From NCBI RefSeq assembly GCF_016617715.1, contig NZ_CP067229.1, positions 1 through 46,182 of the forward strand: a stretch of 46,182 nucleotides of DNA, written 5' to 3'. Position numbers and translations under genes: made by a program. This DNA is from Paracoccus sp. MC1862. GTDB lineage: Bacteria; Pseudomonadota; Alphaproteobacteria; Rhodobacterales; Rhodobacteraceae. The notes under the pieces were generated by a model that worked only from the letters and a program-made list of their open reading frames with translations, had not been told where the DNA came from and ran no database searches. Shown here one piece after another: positions 25,347 through 34,207 of this stretch (positions are counted from its first letter, which is position 1; the number at the start of each line of letters is the position of its first letter).

Positions 25347-26167
25347 TGCGCGGGTTCGTCGCCGAAGGCGTGTTCCGGCGCAGGGAAGCGGCGGGCGCGG
25401 ACATCCTCGGCGTAAGCGGCGATGGCGCTGCCGGCGTCGCGGCCAAGCTCGGCATAGCGGCGCACGAACTTCGGGCGGAAGTCCTCGAACAATCCCAGCA
25501 TGTCGTCGATGACGAGGATCTGGCCATCGCAGGCGGCGGACGCCCCGATGCCGATGGTGGGGATCGGGATGGCTTCGGTGATGCGGCGGGCCAGCCCCTC
25601 GGGCACCTTTTCCAGCACCAGCGAAAAGGCCCCTGCCCCGGCCAGCGCCGCCGCCTCGGCGGCGATCCGGTCGGCGTCCCCGCCCCGCCCCTGCACCTTG
25701 TAGCCGCCAAGCGTGTGGACCGCCTGCGGCGTCAGCCCGACATGGGCCATGACGGGGATGCCCCGCGCGGTCAGGAAGCCCACGGTTCCGGCCATCCCGG
25801 CGCCGCCTTCCAGCTTGACCGCCCCCGCCCCGGTTTCCGCCATCAGCCGGGCGGCGTTGCGGAAGGCCTGCTGCGGGTCTTCCTCGTAGGAACCGAAGGG
25901 CATGTCGATCACCATCAGCGCGCGGTCCAGGCCCCGCCGGACGGCCTGCCCGTGCAGGATCATCATCTCCATCGTGACGCCAAGGGTGGATGGCAGCCCG
26001 TGCAGCACCATGCCGAGGCTGTCGCCGACCAGAACGAGGTCGCAATGCCGGTCCACCAGCCGCGCCATGGGGGTCGTGTAGGCGGTCAGGCAGGCAATGG
26101 GATCGCCCCCCTTGCGCGCCAGGATGTCGGGCGGCGTGATCGCCCGGATGGCTGCCGCTACGCTCAT
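25343..26167 (-). CDS. panB: Ketopantoate hydroxymethyltransferase
   Basis: Enzyme of 274 residues that transfers a hydroxymethyl group from methylene-tetrahydrofolate to 2-ketoisovalerate, the first committed step of pantothenate synthesis. Signature segments: [90 protein letters not shown] and [23 protein letters not shown]. The ATG at 26167 has GGAAAGGACAG upstream; longer open frames extend into non-coding DNA. It overlaps panC by 4 bases. The reductase step (panE/ilvC) must come from elsewhere. Confidence 0.97.
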   Translation of the reverse strand: MSVAAAIRAITPPDILARKGGDPIACLTAYTTPMARLVDRHCDLVLVGDSLGMVLHGLPSTLGVTMEMMILHGQAVRRGLDRALMVIDMPFGSYEEDPQQAFRNAARLMAETGAGAVKLEGGAGMAGTVGFLTARGIPVMAHVGLTPQAVHTLGGYKVQGRGGDADRIAAEAAALAGAGAFSLVLEKVPEGLARRITEAIPIPTIGIGASAACDGQILVIDDMLGLFEDFRPKFVRRYAELGRDAGSAIAAYAEDVRARRFPAPEHAFGDEPAQ

Positions 26168-26493
26168 GCCTGCCTGTCCTTTCCCGCCGGATTTCCCGCC
26201 CCGCGCAGGGCTGGAATGCGTCCTTCGACCCATGCCGGGAATATACGACAAGGCGCGGAATGGAACCCGCATCATGCCGCGCCTGACGGTCCTGTGCCGC
26301 AAGAAGGTTGTTTTCCAAGGCTTCCCGGTATAGGACCCGCCGGGTTCGCAGGTCCCGGACGCTCCTCCTGATGCGTCCTGCCCGCTCGTGATCCGATGCG
26401 ATTGCAGGGTAGCGCCGCACTTCGGTGTGGGGCCTTCATTCATGTGCCGCCGGTCATCCGGCCGGCGCCGATCAGGGTTGAAGACGGAGCCAC
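26168..26493. other. Divergent promoter region between panB and proV
   Basis: About 325 bases between two divergent operons. It contains a GC-rich inverted stretch near 26440-26470 (GCCGCCGGTC/ATCCGGCCGGC), but no promoter elements I can name with confidence. No gene seen. Confidence 0.4.
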
Positions 26494-27729
26494 ATGCAGG
26501 ATTCAAAGCTGGCGGTAAGCCAGGTCTACAAGGTGTTCGGCAATGACGCCGACGGCGCCTTGCGCCTGCTGCAGCAGGGGAAAAGCAAGCAGGAGATCCT
26601 CGCCCAGACCGGCGCGACCGTGGGCGTCCAGGACGCCTCGTTCAGCGTGAAGGAAGGCGAGATCTTCGTGGTCATGGGCCTGTCCGGCTCGGGCAAGTCC
26701 ACGCTGGTACGGATGCTGAACGGGCTGATTGCGCCCACCGCAGGCCAGATCCTCATCGACGGAGAGGACGTGGCAAGCGCCAGCCCCGCCGCGCTGCGCC
26801 GCATCCGGCGCGAGAAGATCTCGATGATCTTCCAGCATTTCGCCCTGTTCCCGCATTGGACGCTGGCCGACAACGTGGCCTACGGGCTGAAGATCACCGG
26901 GGTTCCGAAGGACCGGCGCCGCGCCCGCGCGCTTGAGGTTCTGGAGCAGGTCGGGCTCGCGCCCTGGGCCGACAGCCTGCCCTCCGACCTGTCGGGCGGG
27001 ATGCAGCAGCGTGTCGGCCTTGCGCGCGGGCTCGCCGCCGGATCGGACATCCTGCTGATGGACGAACCTTTTGGCGCGCTGGACCCGCTGATCCGGCGCG
27101 AGATGCAGACCGAACTGCTGAACCTGCAGCAGAAGCTGAAGAAGACCATCGTCTTCATCACCCATGACCTGAACGAGGCGCTGCTGCTGGGCAACCGCAT
27201 CGCCATCATGAAGGACGGCCGCATCGTCCAGATCGGCACCGCGCAGGAAATCGTGACCGCCCCCGCCGATGATTACGTCGCGGCCTTCGTGGCAGACATC
27301 GACCGCGGCCGCGTCTTCACCGCCGACGACGTGTCAAGCCCGGCCACGACCCTGCAGCTTCGCCAGACCAGCGTCCGCGACGCCCTGCGGATGATGGAAC
27401 AGGGGGGCAGCAACGCCCTTTACGTCATGGACGGACTGCGGGTCGCGGGCGTCGTAACCTATCAGCAGCTCGCCGCCTCGGAAATGGACCCCAGCCCTAC
27501 GACGACGCTGCAAGAGGCGCTGATCACCGACTTCCCCACCGCCGACGCCACGACCAGTCTCAGCGACCTTTACGGCGCGGCCGGTTCCGGCCTGCCGATC
27601 GCCGTCACCGACGACCGCGAGCGGCTGGTGGGCGTGGTCGAACCGTCGGACGTGCTGGCGCATCTGTCGGGCGATGCCGGCGCCGAAATCCCCCAGGACA
27701 AGGAGCAAGCCCATGCTCAGCCCCGCTGA
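26494..27729 (+). CDS. proV: Glycine betaine/proline ABC importer, ATP-binding subunit (ProV-like)
   Basis: ABC ATPase of 411 residues, long like ProV/OpuAA because of a C-terminal CBS-domain pair (residues about 285-395) that senses ionic strength. Walker [10 protein letters not shown] lies near 69, the signature [16 protein letters not shown] near 166 and the Walker [17 protein letters not shown] near 188. The N-terminus [30 protein letters not shown] is typical for the QAT family. The ATG has GGAG upstream. It is the first gene of proV-proW-proX; its end overlaps proW by 17 bases. The importer should take up compatible solutes under osmotic stress. The exact substrate (betaine, proline-betaine or carnitine) is open. 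Confidence 0.94.
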   Translation: MQDSKLAVSQVYKVFGNDADGALRLLQQGKSKQEILAQTGATVGVQDASFSVKEGEIFVVMGLSGSGKSTLVRMLNGLIAPTAGQILIDGEDVASASPAALRRIRREKISMIFQHFALFPHWTLADNVAYGLKITGVPKDRRRARALEVLEQVGLAPWADSLPSDLSGGMQQRVGLARGLAAGSDILLMDEPFGALDPLIRREMQTELLNLQQKLKKTIVFITHDLNEALLLGNRIAIMKDGRIVQIGTAQEIVTAPADDYVAAFVADIDRGRVFTADDVSSPATTLQLRQTSVRDALRMMEQGGSNALYVMDGLRVAGVVTYQQLAASEMDPSPTTTLQEALITDFPTADATTSLSDLYGAAGSGLPIAVTDDRERLVGVVEPSDVLAHLSGDAGAEIPQDKEQAHAQPR

Positions 27730-28648
27730 CATCGTGACCCTGCCCTTCGATGACTGGGTGAACGCCTTTGTCCGGGGCTGGCTGGTCCCGAACTTCCGGC
27801 CCTTCTTCCGCGCGGCGCAGGTGCCGATCACCTCGGTCCTCGGCTGGCTGGAGGCCCTGTTCCTTGCGGTGCCGATGCTGGTGACGACGGCGCTGTTCGC
27901 GGGGGCGGCATGGAAGACTGCCGGGCGCGGGATGGCGATCTTCACCATCCTCGGCTTCGCCTTCGTGGACATGATCGGCCTCTGGGGCGAAACGATGACC
28001 ACGCTGGCGATGATCGTGACCTCGGTCTTCTTCTGCGCCGTCATCGGCATCCCGGCGGGCATCCTCGCCGCGCGTTCGGACCTCGCGTGGAAGATCATGC
28101 GGCCCGTTCTGGACGTGATGCAGACGATCCCGTCCTTCGTCTATCTGGTGCCGATCGTGATGCTGTTCGGCGTCGGCATGGCGCCGGGCATCATCGCCAC
28201 CATCGTCTTCGCCCTGCCCCCCATCGTGCGGCTGACCAACCTCGGCATCCGCAACGTCCGCGCCGACCTGATCGAGGCGGCCGAGGCCTTCGGCTCCACC
28301 CGCTGGCAGATGCTGTGGGACCTGCAGCTTCCGCTGGCGATGCGGACGATCATGGCGGGGCTGAACCAGACGCTGATGATGGCGCTGTCGATGGTCGTCA
28401 TCGCGGCGCTGATCGGTGGCGGCGGCCTCGGCCTTGTCGTCAACACCGGCCTTGGCCGCATGGACGTGGGCGGCGCGACCGCGGGCGGCGTCGGCATCGT
28501 GGTCCTTGCCATCGTGCTGGACCGCATCACCCAGGGGCTGGCCGAGCGGTCAGGCGTCCGCCGCGCCTCGTTGCGCCAGCGGATTTCGGGCCTTTTCCGC
28601 CCGCAGGCCGTGCCGGCGCCCGTGCCTGAAACCCGGAAGGCAGGCTGA
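27713..28648 (+). CDS. proW: Glycine betaine ABC importer, permease subunit (ProW-like)
   Basis: Membrane permease of 311 residues with about seven hydrophobic helices. The N-terminal LPFDDWVNAFVRGWLVPNFRPFFR and the permease EAA loop (LIEAAEAFGSTRWQMLWDLQLPLAMRTIMAGLNQTLMMALSMVV) are as in ProW of the OTCN/QAT family. It starts 17 bases before the proV stop, so translation is coupled. The C-terminal 30 residues are basic and Pro-rich. It forms the membrane channel with ProV and receives substrate from the binding protein encoded downstream. Confidence 0.93.
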   Translation: MLSPADIVTLPFDDWVNAFVRGWLVPNFRPFFRAAQVPITSVLGWLEALFLAVPMLVTTALFAGAAWKTAGRGMAIFTILGFAFVDMIGLWGETMTTLAMIVTSVFFCAVIGIPAGILAARSDLAWKIMRPVLDVMQTIPSFVYLVPIVMLFGVGMAPGIIATIVFALPPIVRLTNLGIRNVRADLIEAAEAFGSTRWQMLWDLQLPLAMRTIMAGLNQTLMMALSMVVIAALIGGGGLGLVVNTGLGRMDVGGATAGGVGIVVLAIVLDRITQGLAERSGVRRASLRQRISGLFRPQAVPAPVPETRKAG

Positions 28649-28656
28649 ACCTGCCT
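28638..28656 (+). terminator. Hairpin over the proW stop codon
   Basis: AGGCAGG (28638-28644) pairs with CCTGCCT (28650-28656) around a 5-base loop containing the proW stop, followed by CTTT. Such hairpins between permease and binding-protein genes often act as attenuators or protect the upstream mRNA. Confidence 0.45.
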
Positions 28657-28724
28657 CTTTCGCATGGCGGGCCGACCGTTGGCCCGTCCATCCGCAAATC
28701 GAAACAAGAGAAAAGGAGACCCGG

Positions 28725-29753
28725 ATGATGTCCCGTCTCAAGCTTCCCCTGATCGCGACTGCCGCAGTGGCGCTGTTGTCCGCCATGCCGGCGCAGGCCC
28801 AGAACCAGGACCGCCCCGGCGAGGGCCAGTCGATCACCATGGCCCGCCCAAGCTGGGACACCGGCTGGTTCCAGACCGAGATCTTCAGCCAGGTGCTGCG
28901 CGAACTCGGCTACGAGGTGTCCCAGCCGATGACGCTGGACAACCCCGCCTTCTACCAGTCGGTCGCCTATGGCGACGTGACCATGTGGGTGGACGGCTAT
29001 TTCCCCGGCCACACCACCTACAGCCCGTTTTATGAAAGCGGGGCCGAGGTCGTCGGCGTGGTCGCGCCCCGCGGATCGATCGAGGGCTATCTGGTGGACA
29101 AGGCCGCGGCCGAGCGGCTGGGGATCACCTCGGTCGAGGATTTCAAGCGCGACGAGGTCAAGGAAGCCTTCGACCGCGACGGCGATGGCCGCGCGGACCT
29201 GGTGGCCTGCCCGCCCGGCTGGGCCTGCGAGATGGTGCTGGAACATCACATCGAGGCCTATGACCTGCGCGACCACGTGAACCCGATCAAGGCGGGCTAT
29301 GCCGCCGCCATGGCCGACGCGGTCGCGGCCCATGGCGCGGGTGAGCCGGTGTTCTTCTACACCTGGACGCCCAACTGGACGGTGAACGAACTGGTGCCCG
29401 GCGAGGACGTGGTCTGGATCGAGGTTCCCGAAGTGGACCTGCCTGCCGACCTGATGCACCTGGCGGATTCCGCCACCAGTCCGGGGATCGAGGGCTGCGT
29501 CAGCGATCCCTGCCGGCTGGGCTTTCCGGCCAACGACATCTCCTCGGTCGTGAACACGGCCTTCCTGGACGAGAACCCGGCCGTGCGGGCGCTGCTGGAA
29601 GCCGCCGAGATCCCGGCGGCCGAAATGTCGGCGCAGAGCGCGAAGATGAACGCGGGCGACACCGACATCGTGGCCCATGCCACCGCATGGATCGCGGAAA
29701 ACCGCGCCACCGTGGACGGCTGGCTGGAACAGGCCCGCGCCGCCGCGCGCTGA
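28725..29753 (+). CDS. proX: Glycine betaine ABC importer, substrate-binding protein (ProX-like)
   Basis: Periplasmic binding protein of 342 residues with a signal peptide (KLPLIATAAVALLSAMPAQAQ). The mature start QSITMARPSWDTGWFQTEIFSQVLRELGYEVSQPMTLDNPAFYQSVAYGDVTMWVDGYFPGHTTYSPF belongs to the OpuAC/ProX family. Trp residues in SWDTGW, MWVDGYFP and FYTWTPNWTV could form the aromatic box that holds quaternary amines. The segment ACPPGWACEM with two cysteines, and a later CVSDPC pair, are typical for ProX. AAAAGGAGA lies before the ATG. Third gene of the importer operon, followed by a terminator. Confidence 0.92.
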   Translation: MMSRLKLPLIATAAVALLSAMPAQAQNQDRPGEGQSITMARPSWDTGWFQTEIFSQVLRELGYEVSQPMTLDNPAFYQSVAYGDVTMWVDGYFPGHTTYSPFYESGAEVVGVVAPRGSIEGYLVDKAAAERLGITSVEDFKRDEVKEAFDRDGDGRADLVACPPGWACEMVLEHHIEAYDLRDHVNPIKAGYAAAMADAVAAHGAGEPVFFYTWTPNWTVNELVPGEDVVWIEVPEVDLPADLMHLADSATSPGIEGCVSDPCRLGFPANDISSVVNTAFLDENPAVRALLEAAEIPAAEMSAQSAKMNAGDTDIVAHATAWIAENRATVDGWLEQARAAAR

Positions 29754-29779
29754 CCCGACAGACAGGATGCACGGAACAG

Positions 29780-29807
29780 CGGGCGCCGGGAAACCTGCGC
29801 CCGTTTT
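29780..29807 (+). terminator. Rho-independent terminator after proX
   Basis: Seven-base stem CGGGCGC (29780-29786) with GCGCCCG (29797-29803), 10-base loop and a TTTT tract. It closes the proVWX operon. Confidence 0.7.
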
Positions 29808-29926
29808 CGTCACGGGCCGGAATGGAACCGCCGGGCAGGTTCGGGCGCTGGGGTTCATCCAATGCCCGCTCGCCATTTCGTGAGGAGCGGTGAACGGGCA
29901 TCCACCTGCGGAAAGGAACAGGCCCC

Positions 29927-31279
29927 ATGGTCGTGTTGCACTGCGCCGTTGCGATCCTGCTGGTCATCCTTCTCATCATCCGCATGCGGGTGGACCCGGT
30001 CATCGCGCTGGTGCTGGGTTCGCTTTACCTCGGGCTCGCCTCGGGGGTGGGTTTCACCGGGACGCTGGCCGCGATCACCTCGGGCTTCGGCGAGATCATG
30101 GCCAAGGTCGGGCTGCTGATCGGCTTCGGGGTGCTGATCGGCTCGCTTCTGCACGCGACAGGGGCCTTCAAGCGCATCGTCACGGTGCTGGTCGCAGGCG
30201 TCGGGCCACGGCGGCTGCCCTATGCCATGGCGGCGGTCATGTCGACGATCTTCCCCTCGATCTATGTCGATGTGCAGGTGGTGCTGGCCTCGCCGGTCGC
30301 CCGCGCGGTTGCGCCCCATGTCGGGCGGACCGGCCTGCCGCTGCTGGCGGGGGCCATCGGCACGGGCATCTTCTCGGGCTATGTCTTCGTGGTGCCGGGG
30401 CTGGCCGTGCTGCTGATCGCAGGCCAAGTGGATGTGAGCCTCGGGGCCTGGCTGTTCTGGGGCCTGATCCTCGGGCTTTCCACCGCGCTGCTGACGACCT
30501 TCCTGTTCCAGATGCTGCTGCGGACGCGCTACTGGAAACCCGTCTCGGACGAGGACCCCGACGACGCGATGGAGGAGGTCGAGGCGCATGACCGCGCGGT
30601 CGAGGAGGTGCGGGACGTGAACATCCCCAGCCTGCCCATGTCGGTCGCGCCCATCCTTGTGCCGCTGCTGATGATCGCCTTCGGGGCCTTCGCCGACCTT
30701 GCGGGCATCACCAACGACTTCATCGATTTCATCGGCAACGCGAATCTGGCGCTGTTCGTCGGGCTGCTCTGGGCCTATCTGCAGGCCCGCCGGTCCATCG
30801 GGATCGAGCGCAGCAACGCGGCGGTGTCCGAGGGCTTCCATACCAGCGGCGAAATCCTGCTGATCACCGGGGTCGGCGGCTCGCTTGGCGAGGTCATCGG
30901 CGCCTCGGGCATGGGCGAGGCATTGGCGGGTCTGTTCTCGGCTGACGCCAGCGGGTCGGTCCTGCTCAGCATCCTGCTGGCGTGGTTCATCGCGGCGGTG
31001 CTGCACCTGGCCATCGGCTCGGTCTCGGTGGCGGCGCTGACGGCCGCGGGCATCATCGGGCCGATCATCCCGCAGCTTTCCGTCTCGCCGGTGGTGATCG
31101 GCCTCGCCATCGCTTCGGGGTCGCTGTTCGCGGTCCATGTGAACAGCAACTTCTTCTGGATGTTCAAGGCGTTGCTGGGTCTCTCCACCTCGGGCGCGCT
31201 GAAGACGCTGACGGTCGTCACCTCGCTGGCGTCGCTGGTATCCCTGCCCATGGTGTTCCTCGTGAGCCTGGTTCTCTAG
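29927..31279 (+). CDS. GntP-family permease (gluconate/organic acid:H+ symporter-like)
   Basis: Membrane protein of 450 residues with about twelve helices, fitting the GntP family: LIIRMRVDPVIALVLGSLYLGLASGVGF, FGEIMAKVGLLIGFGVLIGSLLHATGAFKRI, LPLLAGAIGTGIFSGYVFVVPGLAVLLIA, LITGVGGSLGEVIGASGMGEAL, AVLHLAIGSVSVAALTAAGIIGPI. An acidic, cytoplasmic loop (about residues 205-230, EDPDDAMEEVEAHDRAVEEV) splits the halves. AAAGGAACA precedes the ATG. It has its own start after the proX terminator. Members carry gluconate, glycerate, hydroxybutyrate or related acids; the substrate here is unknown, and no catabolic gene accompanies it. Confidence 0.85.
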   Translation: MVVLHCAVAILLVILLIIRMRVDPVIALVLGSLYLGLASGVGFTGTLAAITSGFGEIMAKVGLLIGFGVLIGSLLHATGAFKRIVTVLVAGVGPRRLPYAMAAVMSTIFPSIYVDVQVVLASPVARAVAPHVGRTGLPLLAGAIGTGIFSGYVFVVPGLAVLLIAGQVDVSLGAWLFWGLILGLSTALLTTFLFQMLLRTRYWKPVSDEDPDDAMEEVEAHDRAVEEVRDVNIPSLPMSVAPILVPLLMIAFGAFADLAGITNDFIDFIGNANLALFVGLLWAYLQARRSIGIERSNAAVSEGFHTSGEILLITGVGGSLGEVIGASGMGEALAGLFSADASGSVLLSILLAWFIAAVLHLAIGSVSVAALTAAGIIGPIIPQLSVSPVVIGLAIASGSLFAVHVNSNFFWMFKALLGLSTSGALKTLTVVTSLASLVSLPMVFLVSLVL

Positions 31280-31588
31280 AGCCTCGCTCCGCGTCTGTTC
31301 CCGGCGCATTTCCCGTCACCGCAGCCGCTCGGCAACCCGCCCCTTCCAAGGTGGCGGGGCGCTGGCGGTTGTCGGATTCAGGCGAGGATTCCCTTCGACG
31401 ATCTGGCATAGTCCGGCCGCTTGAAGGGAAGATAACAAATCATTGAGAATCACAACCGCAGGTTGTAAGCGTTCTCTTGCCGATGCTTCGGCGAAGCTAC
31501 GCCGAGCGGATTTCCCCCATGCTGACAAGGTGATGGGGTGTGCCGTAACCCCTCCGCCGGCACTATCACAAAGGGAACCTGCTGAATC
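31280..31588. other. Regulatory gap before the polysaccharide locus
   Basis: 309 bases without a gene. A 15-base inverted repeat ACAACC-GCA-GGTTGT at 31452-31466 lies in an A+T-richer stretch (ATAACAAATCATTGAGAATC), and a second perfect repeat GCTTCG-G-CGAAGC lies at 31485-31497. Both could be operator or leader elements of the glycoside hydrolase gene that follows. Confidence 0.45.
31452..31466. promoter_or_regulatory. 15-bp inverted repeat, candidate operator
   Basis: ACAACC-GCA-GGTTGT, 122 bases upstream of the RTX glycoside hydrolase. The binding protein is not known; the symmetry and the A+T-rich setting suggest a dimeric regulator. Confidence 0.4.
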
Positions 31589-33040
31589 ATGGCAGCAAGA
31601 GCAAAACCGGGACAGTTGGGCATGGCGACTCCGTTCGGAGAGTTGCTGGGACGTTCCACGGCAGAGATGAATGCCGAAATCGACGACTATGTGGCGCTCG
31701 GCGTCGACTGGGTGCGCTTGGACATCCACTGGAGCCTTGTCCAGCCCCGCGCCAACGGCAGCTTTGAATGGTCGCAGGTGGACAAGGTCTTCAACGCCCT
31801 TGACGCCAAGGGGATCAAGGTCACGGCGGTGCTGAACAACACCCCGAACTGGGTGGGCGACAACCTGTCCAGCCGCGCCGACCAGGAAGCCTTCGGCCGC
31901 TTCGCAGGCGCTGCGGCGCAGCGCTATGACCACATCGTGGACCACTGGGAAGTCCTGAACGAGCAGAACAAGAGCGGGATCACGCCCCAGAACTATACAA
32001 GGGTGCTGCAGCAGGCGCATGACGCGATCAAGGCGGTGAACGGCGATGACGCTGTCATCACCGGCGGCACCGCGGCGGTCCCCTCGACCGGCAACGGGAT
32101 GTGGGGCGCGGTCGACTACCTCAAGCAGATGTATGACGCGGGGGCCAAGGACTATTTCGACGCCGTGGGCTACCACCCCTACAGCTTCCCGCTGATGCCC
32201 AGCAGCGACAAGTCCTACAACGGCTGGCAGATGATGGAAGACGGCATCCGCAAGACGATGGTGGACAACGGCGACTCGCACAAGCAGGTCTGGATGACCG
32301 AGTTCGGCGCCAAGCAGGCGGGCAATGGCCTGACCGTCAGCCAGGGCGACGCGGCGCGGATGCTGCGCGATGCCGTGGACATCGCCGAGGACCTGCCTTG
32401 GGCCGGGCCGATCATGTGGTTCTCGTACCAGGATTCCAGCTTCGAGCCGGGCTTCGGCCTGCTGGACGGCAACGGCAACCGCCGCGAGGCCTACTGGGCG
32501 TTCAAGGAACTGGGCACCCAGGACGGCGGCTCGGGGCCTGTTTCCTCGCCGCCGCGGGGCGAGACCGAACAGCCCCCGGTTTACGCGGCACCGCCGCCGC
32601 AGCAACCGGCCCCCGACTCGGGTTCCGGGTCCGACAACGGCCGGACCATCGAGGGCGGCAGGGGCAACGACGTGCTGCACGGCACCAGCGGCGACGACAT
32701 CCTGATCGGCCGGGGCGGACAGGACCGCTTCACGGGCGGTTCGGGCCGGGACACCTTCGTGTTCAACGAAACCGGGTCCTATGACCGCATCACCGACTGG
32801 GAAAAGGGCGACAGGATCGACCTGCGCGGCCTTGATGCCGATTCCGGGCGCTGGGGTCACCAGGGCTTCGACTTCGTCGGCTCGAACTGGCTGCGGGACG
32901 CGGGCGACCTGGGAGTCTACACCAGCCGGGCGCATAACAAGACCTATATCCAGGCCAACACCGACAACGACCGCGAGTTCGAGGTCAACATCGTCCTGGA
33001 CGGTATCCACCAGCTCAGCGCGTCGGACTTCCTGATCTGA
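31589..33040 (+). CDS. PslG-like glycoside hydrolase with C-terminal RTX calcium-binding repeats
   Basis: Two-part protein of 483 residues. Residues 10-310 form a TIM-barrel glycoside hydrolase like GH39/PslG: VDWVRLDIHWSLVQP, HWEVLNEQN with the likely acid/base Glu125, YHPYSFPL, and VWMTEFGAK with the likely nucleophile Glu238. A Pro/Gly/Ser-rich linker (315-350) leads to RTX nonapeptides (GGRGNDVLHGTSGDDILIGRGGQDRFTGGSGRDTFVF, about 356-392) and a C-terminal segment suited to type I secretion. No N-terminal signal peptide is present, as expected for that route. It probably cuts the polysaccharide made by the neighbouring genes, outside the cell. No type I transporter is encoded here. It stops 10 bases from the convergent glycosyltransferase gene. 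Confidence 0.85.
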   Translation: MAARAKPGQLGMATPFGELLGRSTAEMNAEIDDYVALGVDWVRLDIHWSLVQPRANGSFEWSQVDKVFNALDAKGIKVTAVLNNTPNWVGDNLSSRADQEAFGRFAGAAAQRYDHIVDHWEVLNEQNKSGITPQNYTRVLQQAHDAIKAVNGDDAVITGGTAAVPSTGNGMWGAVDYLKQMYDAGAKDYFDAVGYHPYSFPLMPSSDKSYNGWQMMEDGIRKTMVDNGDSHKQVWMTEFGAKQAGNGLTVSQGDAARMLRDAVDIAEDLPWAGPIMWFSYQDSSFEPGFGLLDGNGNRREAYWAFKELGTQDGGSGPVSSPPRGETEQPPVYAAPPPQQPAPDSGSGSDNGRTIEGGRGNDVLHGTSGDDILIGRGGQDRFTGGSGRDTFVFNETGSYDRITDWEKGDRIDLRGLDADSGRWGHQGFDFVGSNWLRDAGDLGVYTSRAHNKTYIQANTDNDREFEVNIVLDGIHQLSASDFLI

Positions 33041-33049
33041 TCCGCAGCT

Positions 33050-34207
33050 TTACAGGATATGGCGGGCGCTGACGACTCCGGCGCCCGCCTTCCCTGCCAG
33101 CAGCTCGTTGTAAAGCGCCGTGACCTTGGCCGTCATCTGCGCGGTCGTGTAGCGGGCCAGATAGCGGCGGCGGCCGTTTTCGCCGAAGCGGGCCAGTTCG
33201 GCGTCCGAGGTGGCGCGGATCATCGCCACGATCCCCTGCACGTCGTCGGGCTGGAACAGCCGGCCCGTCTCGTTATCGACGACGATGTCCTGCAGCCCGC
33301 CCACCTGGCTGGCAAAGACCGCAAGCCCCTGCTGCATCGCCTCGGCGGCGACAAGGCCGAAGCCTTCCCAGCGAGACGGGACCAGCAGCAGGTCGGCCCG
33401 GCGATACAGGTCGAAGACCGTCGCGCGGTCCTGCCAGCCGATGATGCGGACGTTGTCAGGGCAGTCCGGCAGCGCCTCGTCCGAGGTGATGCTGCTGCCG
33501 ATGGCGACGGCCTCGGCATCGTCCCCCAGCTCGCGCATGACCTCGAGGAAGGTGTCGAAGCCCTTCTGCCGGTCGAAGCGCCCGGCGAATGCGATCAGCC
33601 GGCGGGCGGGCGCGGGCGTCAGGTAGTCGCCCGCGATCCCGTTCCCCGGAGGCGGGCTGATGCCGTTCTCGATCACCACCAGCCGGTCGGGGGAAATGCC
33701 CGCGGCCAGCGCCTCGCGCCGTTCGTGGTCCGAGATGCAGACGATCCGCTCGGTCACGCGGGCCAGCAGCCGTTCCACGAGGGCCGTCGCCCGCCGCATC
33801 CGGCTTGAGCCTTCGCGCGAGAAAGCCCAGCCATGCGGGCAATAGACCACATGCGTCCCCTTGGGGATCAGCGGGAAGAAGGCGCGGATCGCGGCGCCGG
33901 CGAAGGTCGAATGGATATGCAGGATGTCGGGCCGGGTCCGGCGGACATGGCGCAGCGTCAGCAGCGCCATCCGCAGAAGCGCCCGGACCGAGCCGCGGCG
34001 GTGGCGGAAGGTGATGAGGCTGAACCGCGGACCGGACAGCTTCGACAGCGCCTCGCGGTTGATTTCCGGGGTGATGACGTCGATCTGCACATCCGCAAGG
34101 CTGTGCAACTGCTCGCCCACCAGTTCCTCGAGATAGGTCACGACACCGCCCAGGGGGGCTTCGGTCACATGAAGGATGCGGTGCAGGGGGGGGTTGGCGT
34201 CACGCAT
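33050..34207 (-). CDS. Glycosyltransferase family 4
   Basis: GT-B fold glycosyltransferase of 385 residues. The N-terminal domain begins RILHVTEAPLGGVVTYLEELVGEQLHSL, with the acceptor-side loop and the HVVYCPHGWAF segment. The C-terminal donor-binding domain has LIAFAGRFDRQKGFDTFLEVM and the E-x7-E type motif PSRWEGFGLVAAEAMQQGLAVFASQVGG. It should add a sugar with retention of configuration to a lipid-linked glycan at the cytoplasmic face of the membrane. It overlaps the upstream GT2 gene by 8 bases and is read in the same operon. The sugar is not predictable. Confidence 0.9.
   Translation of the reverse strand: MRDANPPLHRILHVTEAPLGGVVTYLEELVGEQLHSLADVQIDVITPEINREALSKLSGPRFSLITFRHRRGSVRALLRMALLTLRHVRRTRPDILHIHSTFAGAAIRAFFPLIPKGTHVVYCPHGWAFSREGSSRMRRATALVERLLARVTERIVCISDHERREALAAGISPDRLVVIENGISPPPGNGIAGDYLTPAPARRLIAFAGRFDRQKGFDTFLEVMRELGDDAEAVAIGSSITSDEALPDCPDNVRIIGWQDRATVFDLYRRADLLLVPSRWEGFGLVAAEAMQQGLAVFASQVGGLQDIVVDNETGRLFQPDDVQGIVAMIRATSDAELARFGENGRRRYLARYTTAQMTAKVTALYNELLAGKAGAGVVSARHIL

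Noticed and set aside
29855..31309. Long minus-strand frame of 484 codons
   Set aside because: Antisense to the GntP-family permease; composition is low-complexity His/Arg/Asp/Gln-rich with no domain.
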